In this document: in pieces, positions 55,211 to 62,874 of the stretch
Layout of the letters: the number at the start of each line of letters is the position of its first letter
How positions within the stretch are numbered: the first letter of the stretch is position 1
Origin: Myxococcales bacterium
Lineage (GTDB): Bacteria; Myxococcota_A; UBA9160; UBA4427
Assembly (NCBI GenBank): GCA_012959805.1
Contig: DUCN01000082.1
Span: 1 to 64,000, forward strand
Reading direction: 5' to 3'
Length of the DNA stretch: 64,000 nt
Made by a program: the position numbers and the translations under genes
Notes under the pieces: model-generated
Told to the model about the DNA's origin: nothing
Seen by the model: only the letters and a program-made list of their open reading frames with translations
Databases searched by the model: none

Positions 55211-56871
55211 AAGATTGCCTTCCTGATCAGCTGTATTCGGTTTATGTGGATGGCGAGTCGTCGGCCGAAGACATTCGTTTGGTCGAGTCCCATCTCATCG
55301 GCTGCGAAAAATGTCGAGGCGTGATTCTAGCCCTCGGTGACGAAGCGATAGTGATCGCAGACGTTTTGCATGACCGTCATCGTCTGGCAGATCGAAACCC
55401 GGTAGTGCGCGCGCCGGCGCGCACGCGAGCGAAGGGGTTGGCGATCGGCCTCGGGCCGACCCTGGCGATCGCTGCTCTACTCGTGACGGTGTTGGGATGG
55501 CTGCTTGAGACTCGACTACCCGCTGGGACCAGTTGGATGAATCCGATGAAATGGATTGGAGTGTATGAAATGATCTTCGACCTGATCTTCTTGCTGCGCG
55601 ATCGCGCGCCGGGACTCATCGAATTCACCGTGGCCCTCGGCGCCATGCTGAGTGTTGCCTCGATTCTCACCTTTTTGGTCAGTGCGATTTCAAGGCTCTT
55701 GCTGGGAACTAGTGCACTCCTGCTTTTGCTTACGGCATCGATGTTCACGAGCCCGCCGGTGGCCAACGCTTTCGAGAGTCGGACGAGTAAGGGCGATCTC
55801 GAGGTGGCGATGGATGAAACGGTGGAGGAGAGCCTGTTCATCTCGGCTGAAGTCGTGAGTATCGACGGAACCGTCGACGGCGATCTCGTCGTGCTGGCCG
55901 AACGCATCGTGTTACGCGGAGTCGTTCACGGGAATGTCTTTGCAATTGGTCGCGAAGTTGAGGTGAGCGGGGTGATCGACGGGTCGCTGCATACTGCGGG
56001 TGAACGGGTCACGATCGAGGGAGAGGTCCGCCAGAATCTGTATGGGGCAGCGGAGACGATGACCCTGCACGAACGGGGGCGGATTCGGCGCGACGTGACG
56101 CTTGCCGGTGAATCCGTGCACATGGACGGAAGCGTGGGAAGGGATCTCGTTTCGACAGCGGAGCGTGTCAACATTCGTGGCACGGTGGGTCGAAACGCTT
56201 CGACGGCGAGCGGCCGCCTCACCCTACACGGAAATGTGCGGATTGTCGGTGATCTAGAGTATTCGCTTCCAGACGAGGCTGAGCCGGAGATCATGTCCGG
56301 TGCAGAAATCGGTGGTGAAACGACAGCTGGCGATCTGTTGCAGAAGCTATCGAGGCCGGTCAATCGCTGGGCGAACGGCCATTTCTACATGCGAATGACG
56401 GTCTTTCTTGTTTCCGCGTTTCTCGTCGGAATGGTTCTGCAGGTTCTACGTCCGGACGTTTTCCTAGTCGATCTCGAGACGAGTTCTGATTTTCTTCGGT
56501 CCATGGGCTACGGCGCGATCGGTCTGGTCTGCATTCCGATCGCCCTGATTCTTTGTTTTGTGACCGTCGTTGGAATCCCAATCGGCGTGATTGGCGTCTT
56601 CCTCTACGTCACAATCCTCTTGCTCTCGGTGATTGTCGTCGCTTCGGTCGTCGGGACGTCCATTGCGGCAAGCGCAGGCTTCGAAGGAGAAGGCCTGCAT
56701 GCTTTCGGGATGTCGCTGCTCGTCGGGCTTCTGGTCGTCGTGATCGCGATGAACCTGCCTTTTGTTGGCGGCATCCTTCGACTGCTGGTGGTGATGGTCG
56801 GAGTGGGAATGATCATCATTGCGGCCATCGATGCATGGCAGCATCGGCTGGGTGACGGGTACGCGGGTTGA
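55207..56871 (+). CDS. Membrane anti-sigma factor fused to a bactofilin-like beta-helix
   Basis: 554 residues. Residues 1-45 form a zinc anti-sigma (ZAS/zf-HC2-type) domain: C4, then H29-x3-C33-x2-C36 in ESHLIGCEKC. Hydrophobic segments follow at about 76-98, 117-131 and 139-185. Residues 195-370 consist of repeated short strands such as VVSIDGTVDGDLVVLAERI, VEVSGVIDGSLHTAGERVTI, MDGSVGRDLVSTAERVNIRG and GTVGRNASTASGRLTL, resembling bactofilin or other polymer-forming beta-helices. About five further membrane helices (395-415, 435-460, 463-490, 505-525, 527-545) end the protein. It is coupled to the sigma factor. It probably sequesters sigma at the membrane; the repeat part may sense envelope or lipid state. 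Confidence 0.85.
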   Translation: MKDCLPDQLYSVYVDGESSAEDIRLVESHLIGCEKCRGVILALGDEAIVIADVLHDRHRLADRNPVVRAPARTRAKGLAIGLGPTLAIAALLVTVLGWLLETRLPAGTSWMNPMKWIGVYEMIFDLIFLLRDRAPGLIEFTVALGAMLSVASILTFLVSAISRLLLGTSALLLLLTASMFTSPPVANAFESRTSKGDLEVAMDETVEESLFISAEVVSIDGTVDGDLVVLAERIVLRGVVHGNVFAIGREVEVSGVIDGSLHTAGERVTIEGEVRQNLYGAAETMTLHERGRIRRDVTLAGESVHMDGSVGRDLVSTAERVNIRGTVGRNASTASGRLTLHGNVRIVGDLEYSLPDEAEPEIMSGAEIGGETTAGDLLQKLSRPVNRWANGHFYMRMTVFLVSAFLVGMVLQVLRPDVFLVDLETSSDFLRSMGYGAIGLVCIPIALILCFVTVVGIPIGVIGVFLYVTILLLSVIVVASVVGTSIAASAGFEGEGLHAFGMSLLVGLLVVVIAMNLPFVGGILRLLVVMVGVGMIIIAAIDAWQHRLGDGYAG

Positions 56872-56954
56872 GCAAGCATCTCTGATACGGGTTGCCCTTT
56901 CGAACGACTCGAGCGCATATGTCGTCTGCAGTGCTACCGCCGACGTGTCCCGCC

Positions 56955-57004
56955 CCTCAGCCGCGGGTGAGGTCCTGCCGTCGGGTGGCTGCTAGAGAGA
57001 CGGC
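56955..57004. other. Pair of adjacent hairpins after the anti-sigma gene
   Basis: CCTCA/TGAGG at 56955-56972 and GCCGTC/GACGGC at 56977-57004 can form two small stems 84 bp beyond the stop. No T-run follows, so this is not a typical terminator. It may be a structured 3' end or chance in GC-rich DNA. Confidence 0.25.
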
Positions 57005-57149
57005 AAGGGGACGGGCCGTCGCTGCGCGGCTCAGCCGGAATGCGGGTCTATAGAGGAGGGCGCGGGGCCCGTGCGGTTTCGAATAGAAATGTCGGTACGA
57101 GACGTCCTTGGTCGCCGCCCTCGGTCTTTTCAGCCTCGTTCATTTTATG

Positions 57150-57478
57150 GATCACCCGGAGTCCGCGGCGCACCCATGGTTGCACGGCGAAAGTCATGGC
57201 GGTTCTATGAAAACAGGCACTCCGCGGAGAAGGCGCACACCGCCCATACCCGAGAGCCCTACACCTCGGGAATGCTCGGCCATTTGGGAGTGCCCGTACT
57301 GGTGGGATGCGGCCGGCAGGACATGAACCTGCCCGAGGCCGAGAGAATCGCAGCCAGTATTCCGGGCTCGGAGTTGCACATCATGGAGATGACGGGGCAT
57401 GGCTCTCCGGTCTTCAGACCTGGGCTCTTCTCAAAGATCGTGATTGACTTCGCCAGGGACCGATTGGTCGACTCTTAG
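57150..57478 (+). pseudogene. Alpha/beta-hydrolase, C-terminal remnant
   Basis: The frame from about 57190 reads WRFYENRHSAEKA, GHLGVPVLVGCGRQDMNLPEAERIAASI, SELHIMEMTGHGSPVFRP and ends at 57478; each matches the end of an alpha/beta-hydrolase. The acid residue is in GRQDM and the catalytic His in TGHGSP. The nucleophile elbow and first two thirds are missing. Upstream sequence in other frames is too degraded to assign. Not functional. Confidence 0.65.
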
Positions 57479-57555
57479 GTCGGTCGGGGGGCCGGGTGCG
57501 GGCGAGCTGCGGACGAATTAGTCTGTGAAGCCCCTTTCATCCATGGAGCTTCACG

Positions 57556-59643
57556 ATGACTGCCATCAGCGATGTGACCGATCTGCGTATTGAGGACGGC
57601 ATCGCCGTCCTCACACTCAACTCTCCACCCGTGAATGCGCTGTCCGCGAAGGTACGAACGGGACTCTTCGATGGCATTACAGCGGCGGATGCGAACGCAG
57701 ACGCGAAGGCCATCGTTCTGATCTGTGAGGGCCGCACCTTCATCGCGGGGGCGGATATTACGGAGTTCGGGGGCAAGGGGCCATCCGGTGCATCGATCAC
57801 CGACGTTCAAGCCGCGATGCAGAACGCCCAAAAGCCCGTCATCGCCGCGATCCACGGAACAGCGTTAGGTGGCGGGCTCGAAATTGCGCTGTGTGCACAT
57901 TTTCGAGTGGCCGTTCCGTCAGCGCGGTGCGGCTTGCCGGAAGTGAATCTCGGACTGTTGCCGGGAGCCGGGGGAACCCAGAGATTGCCGCGCATCGTCG
58001 GCGTCGAGACGGCTCTGTCGATGATGACGAGCGGGCGACATGTGCCTGCGGCGGAATGCCTGGAGTTGGGACTCGTCGACGAACTCGTCGAAGAGGGCGC
58101 GCTTCGATCCGGCGCGATTATCTTCGCGAACAAGGTCCTCTCTGAAGGACGACCGCTGCGGAAGGTCGATGAGTCAAACGAGAAGGTCGAAGCGGCTCGG
58201 GGTAAACCGGAGATCTTCGAGAAGTTTCGCGCGGGCATCGCACGCAAAACCCGGGGCTACCTTGCTCCCGAATACAATATTCGTTGCATCGAAGCGGCGG
58301 TCAACGAGAGCTTCGCCGACGGTTTGGCCACGGAGGGAAGACTCTTTCTCGAATTGATGACGGGCGAACAGTCCGCTGCACAGCGCTATTCCTTTTTTGC
58401 TGAACGCGAAGTCTGGAAGATTCCGGATGTTGCCCGGGACACGCCACAGATTCCGATCGAACGGGTGGGCATCGTCGGTGCCGGCACGATGGGCGGTGGG
58501 ATCGCGATGAATTTCGCCAATGTGGGTATCGCCGTCACATTGGTCGAGCGCGAGCAGGAAGCCCTGACTCGAGGTCTTGGGGTGGTTCGCGCCAACTACG
58601 AGCGAAGTGCGAAGCGGGGACGCATCACCGAAGCCGAAGTCGAAGCGCGAATGGCAAGACTGACTGGATCGCTTTCGATCGAGGATCTCGCGGATTGTGA
58701 TCTCGCCATCGAAGCTGTTTTCGAGAACATGAAGGTCAAGAAGGAGATCTTTGCCGACTTCGATCGTGTGATGAAGCCCGGCTCAATTCTTGCGACGAAT
58801 ACTTCAGCCCTCGACATCGACGAGATCGCCAGCGCGACGAAGCGACCCGAGTCGGTCATCGGGATGCATTTCTTCAGCCCAGCGAACGTGATGCGGCTGG
58901 TCGAAGTAGTGCGGGCCGACCATACGTCGAATGAAGTCATCGCGACCTCGATGGCGCTCTCCAAGAAGATCGGAAAGATTGCTGCTCTCGTCGGTGTTTG
59001 TCACGGCTTCGTCGGCAATCGGATCCTCGGGCCACGTCAGGCTCAAGCGAACGAACTTCTACTCGAGGGCGCCATGCCCTGGGATGTCGACCGCGTGCTC
59101 TTTGACTTCGGGTTTCCAATGGGTCCCTTTGCGATGAGTGATCTGGCCGGATTGGATATTGGATGGAGCAAGGAGACCTCGAAGGGGGAGACCCTGCGCG
59201 ATGTGCTCTGTGAGATGGATCGCCGTGGACAGAAGAATGGCCGGGGATTCTACGACTACGGTGCCGATCGAAGTGCGAGCCCGTCACGCGAAGTAGAGGC
59301 GATCATTCGAGATTTTGCTGCGCGGGGCGGGAAGGAACTTCGGACGATCAGTGATGAAGAGATTCTCGAACGATGTGTCTTCCCGATGATCAACGAAGGG
59401 TTCAAGATACTTGCCGAGGGCAAGGCGATTCGGGCTTCCGATATCGATGTCATCTGGACCAACGGTTATGGCTGGCCCGTCTATCGGGGCGGGCCGATGT
59501 TCTATGGTGAGCGAGCCGGACTCGACGTCGTACTGAATCGACTGAGGGAACTCCAGAAGACCCACGGGGATGCTTTCGCCCCTGCACCCTTGCTCGAAAA
59601 AATGGTGGCCGAAGGAAAGACCTATCGGGAACTCGGGTACTAG
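57556..59643 (+). CDS. Bifunctional enoyl-CoA hydratase/3-hydroxyacyl-CoA dehydrogenase (FadJ-like)
   Basis: 695 residues. The N-terminal crotonase domain (residues 5-185) shows GRTFIAGADITEFG, HGTALGGGLEIALCAHFRVA and the PEVNLGLLPGAGGTQRLPR oxyanion-loop segment. The dehydrogenase half has the NAD Rossmann motif VGIVGAGTMGGGIAMNFAN, the catalytic His region GMHFFSPANVMRLVEVV, then CHGFVGNRI. A C-terminal 3HCDH domain includes GPFAMSDLAGLDIGW and NEGFKILAEGKAIRASDIDVIW; motifs are given piecewise. It carries out the hydration and oxidation steps of fatty acid beta-oxidation. No thiolase is adjacent. Confidence 0.95.
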   Translation: MTAISDVTDLRIEDGIAVLTLNSPPVNALSAKVRTGLFDGITAADANADAKAIVLICEGRTFIAGADITEFGGKGPSGASITDVQAAMQNAQKPVIAAIHGTALGGGLEIALCAHFRVAVPSARCGLPEVNLGLLPGAGGTQRLPRIVGVETALSMMTSGRHVPAAECLELGLVDELVEEGALRSGAIIFANKVLSEGRPLRKVDESNEKVEAARGKPEIFEKFRAGIARKTRGYLAPEYNIRCIEAAVNESFADGLATEGRLFLELMTGEQSAAQRYSFFAEREVWKIPDVARDTPQIPIERVGIVGAGTMGGGIAMNFANVGIAVTLVEREQEALTRGLGVVRANYERSAKRGRITEAEVEARMARLTGSLSIEDLADCDLAIEAVFENMKVKKEIFADFDRVMKPGSILATNTSALDIDEIASATKRPESVIGMHFFSPANVMRLVEVVRADHTSNEVIATSMALSKKIGKIAALVGVCHGFVGNRILGPRQAQANELLLEGAMPWDVDRVLFDFGFPMGPFAMSDLAGLDIGWSKETSKGETLRDVLCEMDRRGQKNGRGFYDYGADRSASPSREVEAIIRDFAARGGKELRTISDEEILERCVFPMINEGFKILAEGKAIRASDIDVIWTNGYGWPVYRGGPMFYGERAGLDVVLNRLRELQKTHGDAFAPAPLLEKMVAEGKTYRELGY

Positions 59644-59700
59644 TTCATCCCTTCCTTTTCATCTCGGTATCTAGCGATCGAGTCACTCTGGAGTTGAATC

Positions 59701-60717
59701 ATGAAGCATAAACGTCTTGGCAAGAGCCCCATCTATGTCTCCGATATCTGCATGGGGACGATGACCTTCGGGACGCAGGCTGATGAGAAGATGTCTCTTC
59801 GCATTCTCGATCAATCCGTTGATGCGGGCATCAATTTCATCGATACGGCCGAAAATTATCCGGTTCCCCCCGACGTGAAGTGGGTCGGCCGAACGGAGGA
59901 GATCGTTGGGCGCTGGCTCAAGACGAAGGATCGTGATGCGATCATCCTGGCGACGAAGGTCTGCGGTCCCAGCCACGGCTGGGTGACCGCCTCTCAAAGA
60001 GCCGGCATGACGGCAATGGATCGACATAACATCACGCGCGCGATCGAGGCGAGTCTCAAGCGGTTGGGAACCGACTACATCGATCTCTACCAGACGCATT
60101 GGCCAGATCATGGAACCGGCTATGACGAAACGATGGAAATCCTTGACGAGCTCGTTCTGGCTGGAAAGGTCAGAGTGATCGGCTGTAGTAACGAGTCGAG
60201 CTGGGGGTTGATGAAGAGTCTAGAAGCCTCGAGTCGGCTTGGAGCGGCTCGCTATCAAACGATTCAGAATAATTTCAGTCTGAATAATCGGCGATTCGAA
60301 GATGAGCTGGCCCAGGTCTGTCGCCACGAAGGAGTCAGCCTGATTCCGTACTCCCCTCTCGCGGGTGGGGTCCTGTCTGGCAAGTACCAGAATGGCCAAA
60401 CGCCGCATGGCGCGCGCTTCTCGAGATATATCGAGATGGGTGGCCGTCAGGCAGTCATGTCCCAGCGCTTCGTGAACGAGAAATCCCTGGCCTCGACTGA
60501 ACGCTTCATGGCCATCGCGGCCGAAGCGGAGATGTCGGTGGTTACTCTTGCGACGGCCTGGTCGAAGCAACACGATTTCGTTGCATCGACGATTGTCGGC
60601 GTATCACACGAAAATCAGCTGCCCGAAATCTTTGCGGCCAGTGATCTCGTGTTGGACGATTCCGTGATGAAGGCGATCAACAAGGTGACGCGCGAGATTC
60701 TCTACCCGATGGGATAG
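59701..60717 (+). CDS. Aldo/keto reductase
   Basis: 338 residues from ATG 59701. DICMGTMTFGTQ opens the barrel, INFIDTAENYPVPPD carries catalytic Asp and Tyr, ILATKVCGPSH the Lys, and DLYQTHWPDHGTGYDET the His. IGCSNESSWGL and NNFSLNNRRFEDEL are the NADPH-pocket blocks, and SIVGVSHENQLPEIF-type C-terminal motif appears as TIVGVSHENQLPEIF. It resembles Tas/YghZ-type reductases of short-chain aldehydes or ketones. Its stop lies within a short tandem repeat. Confidence 0.94.
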   Translation: MKHKRLGKSPIYVSDICMGTMTFGTQADEKMSLRILDQSVDAGINFIDTAENYPVPPDVKWVGRTEEIVGRWLKTKDRDAIILATKVCGPSHGWVTASQRAGMTAMDRHNITRAIEASLKRLGTDYIDLYQTHWPDHGTGYDETMEILDELVLAGKVRVIGCSNESSWGLMKSLEASSRLGAARYQTIQNNFSLNNRRFEDELAQVCRHEGVSLIPYSPLAGGVLSGKYQNGQTPHGARFSRYIEMGGRQAVMSQRFVNEKSLASTERFMAIAAEAEMSVVTLATAWSKQHDFVASTIVGVSHENQLPEIFAASDLVLDDSVMKAINKVTREILYPMG

Positions 60718-60773
60718 GGCCTACCCTGTGGGATAGGGCCTACCCGGCGGGGTAAAGCGCGAGCATCATGCTC
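60711..60773. repeat. Short tandem repeat and hairpin between convergent genes
   Basis: The 16-bp unit GGGATAGGGCCTACCC occurs twice (60711-60726 and 60730-60745), the first copy overlapping the aldo/keto reductase stop. A hairpin GAGC-ATCAT-GCTC follows at 60761-60773. The position between convergent genes fits a bidirectional transcription end, but there is no T-run. Confidence 0.45.
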
Positions 60774-60798
60774 ACGCTGCCCCATCCGCTTTTGTGCA

Positions 60799-61662
60799 TC
60801 AGAGCTTCGAGATCACGTTTTCGCCGAAGGCCTTGAGGTTGTCTACGGGGTTGCCCTTGCCTAGGGCTGGGATCGGAACGATCAGACGACTAACGCCGAG
60901 GTCGGCGTATTGCTGGACAACGCCGAGATCGCTCGGATTCGGGATCCACATGGCGGAAATCTCGATCTCGCTGCGATCTCTTCCGACGGCGTCGCACGCC
61001 TTGTCGAGTTCCTCAAGCTTAGGGGCAAGCTCTTCGACGCTGGCGGTTGGAGCGAACCAACCGTTGCCGTAACGAGCCGTGCGCTCAAAAGCCTTGCCCT
61101 TGGTTCCACCAATGATGACTGGAAAGGGATCCTGCACGGGAACCGGATAGCTCTTGAATCCCGTCCAATCGATGAAGTCGCTCTTGTGTTCGACGACTTC
61201 TCCCGACCAGACCTTGCGCATAGCCTGAATGTAGTCGTCGAATCGCGCGCCACGGCGCTCGAAGGGTGTGCCAACGGCTCGGAACTCTTCTTGAAGCCAA
61301 CCGATCCCGACGCCGAGCATGAATCGACCATTGGAGACGAAGTCTAGGCTGGCGGTTTGTTTGGCGACGTAGAGAGGGTTGGCCTGGGAAAGGATGTTGA
61401 CGCCGGTCCCGAGGCGAATGGTCTTGGTTTGCGCGGCCACTGCGGCCAATGCGATCAGAGGATCGACGAAATTTGAGTCCGGCTCCGCGCCCATTTTGCC
61501 AGTTGGGCTGTAGGGATATTTGGACTGGTAGTCCATCGGCACGATGACATGTTCGAAGGTCCAGACGGATTCGAATCCAACGCCTTCGGCGAGCTGGGCG
61601 AGTCCGATCATGGCTTCGACATTTGGGACAGCGACGTTGACAGGGATGAGGCCGATTTTCAT
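60799..61662 (-). CDS. LLM-class oxidoreductase, F420-dependent type
   Basis: 287 residues from ATG 61662, preceded by AGGAGATCCCC. The luciferase-like barrel begins with MKIGLIPVNVAVPNVEAM. GVGFESVWTFEHVIVP follows with the cofactor-site His, then RLGTGVNILSQANPLYVAKQTASLD and GRFMLGVGIGWLQEEFRAVGTPFERRG, typical of TIGR03619-type F420 enzymes (each motif separate). FPVIIGGTKGKAFERTARYGNGWF is the distal conserved block. It probably uses reduced F420 or FMN to modify an organic substrate; which one is unknown. Divergent from nothing; convergent with the aldo/keto reductase. Confidence 0.92.
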   Translation of the reverse strand: MKIGLIPVNVAVPNVEAMIGLAQLAEGVGFESVWTFEHVIVPMDYQSKYPYSPTGKMGAEPDSNFVDPLIALAAVAAQTKTIRLGTGVNILSQANPLYVAKQTASLDFVSNGRFMLGVGIGWLQEEFRAVGTPFERRGARFDDYIQAMRKVWSGEVVEHKSDFIDWTGFKSYPVPVQDPFPVIIGGTKGKAFERTARYGNGWFAPTASVEELAPKLEELDKACDAVGRDRSEIEISAMWIPNPSDLGVVQQYADLGVSRLIVPIPALGKGNPVDNLKAFGENVISKL

Positions 61663-61799
61663 GGGGATCTCCTAGGGAATGGGATGGATCAAGCCGAGGC
61701 CGATCGAGGACGATCTGAAGTGATTCCGAAATCGCTACAGGACCGATGGGCCCGCAGGCTCGGGCCTTCAAGCGTGTGAAGCGAGAAGCCTAGCATTCT

Positions 61800-62669
61800 T
61801 CAGGCGTGGTTTGCTGCCATCTCGGTTGCGACATCACCGGCGATTCGTGTGTGCCACATCCGACGGGGCTGGGTCATGTCGAAGGGGATGCCCCTATGCA
61901 TCAATCGGCGATTGTCCCAGAGAACTGCGTCGCCCGCCGTCCATTGATATTCAACCAGTCGGGGCGGGCGGCAGGCGCCTTCAGACAAACGGTTGAGAAG
62001 ACCTTGCGACTCCGTCTCGTCCATGCCTGGAATCCCGTAGGCGTGACGGCCGATGAGAAGGTTGGGGCGGCCCGTTTCGGGATGGATCTTCACAAGTGGC
62101 CTAAGCGAAACGGTTAGATCGTGATAGCCGTACATGTCGTAGCCGCCCTCTTTGTTTGGGGTCGGCAGATATCCGGCTCGTTCCTGGCTGTAGTAGAGGG
62201 AGTGGTAGGCCGAGAGTTCCTCGATCTGGTTCCGGGTTGCATCATCGAGCGCATCGTAGGCCGCGCGCATGTCCGCCCATGCAGTCGGCGCTCCAGACGC
62301 TGGAACGATTTCCGCGCTGAACACGGAGGCCTTCGCCTGGCGCGGCATGTAGGTGCTGTCGTGGTGCCAGCCCTGGTTGCCTCGCAAAGATTTGATGACG
62401 TCGTCCTGCGAGTCGCTGCGCACGCGGCCATCGCCGTCGATGTTCGTGATCGGCGCAGCCTCGAATTCGAGATCTCCGAACCGGCGGGCAAAATCATCTT
62501 GTTCTGGGCGGGTCAGGAACTGACCCGGGAAGATCAAGAGGGCGTATTCGATCCACGCTTCGTGGAGCAGGCCTTCGAGCCCATCGCTGATGGCGGAGAG
62601 TTCGATGTCTCGGATGATCGCGCCAAATGTGGCATCGAGCGGTTCGAGGTTCAGCGTCGTTTCGCCCAT
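61800..62669 (-). CDS. TauD/TfdA family dioxygenase
   Basis: 289 residues. LDATFGAIIRDIELS and LIFPGQFLTRPEQDDFARRFGDLEF open the fold. GWHHDSTYMPRQAKASVFSAEIVP carries the HxD iron ligands. ENRRLMH-type motif appears as DNRRLMHRGIPFDMTQPRRMWHTRIAGD with the distal His and the 2-oxoglutarate Arg (motifs split). An Fe(II)/2-oxoglutarate hydroxylation is expected. It differs clearly from the TauD at 47860-48708. It is divergent from the following alcohol dehydrogenase with about 205 bp between the starts. Confidence 0.94.
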   Translation of the reverse strand: MGETTLNLEPLDATFGAIIRDIELSAISDGLEGLLHEAWIEYALLIFPGQFLTRPEQDDFARRFGDLEFEAAPITNIDGDGRVRSDSQDDVIKSLRGNQGWHHDSTYMPRQAKASVFSAEIVPASGAPTAWADMRAAYDALDDATRNQIEELSAYHSLYYSQERAGYLPTPNKEGGYDMYGYHDLTVSLRPLVKIHPETGRPNLLIGRHAYGIPGMDETESQGLLNRLSEGACRPPRLVEYQWTAGDAVLWDNRRLMHRGIPFDMTQPRRMWHTRIAGDVATEMAANHA

Positions 62670-62874
62670 CTACATACGATAATGCACTCTCTTCGATTCA
62701 GCCCTGCGGCTTGGGCGACTGTGATCGGAAGCCTTGGCGGATGGCGAAGCCCGCTGGCGGGCTACAATTGTCTTCCCTTTCCGGCTCTGCACCACCTGGC
62801 ACACTCCAGACTCACTCGAGTCGAGCCTGGTGGGGCGGATCGTGTCGGGTGAATCTCAACTCCCAGGAGACATC
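62670..62874. promoter_or_regulatory. Divergent promoter region, TauD and alcohol dehydrogenase
   Basis: 205 bp between the two divergent start codons should hold both promoters. No operator symmetry or clear hexamers were found by eye; CCCAGGAGACATC immediately precedes the alcohol dehydrogenase GTG. Confidence 0.4.
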
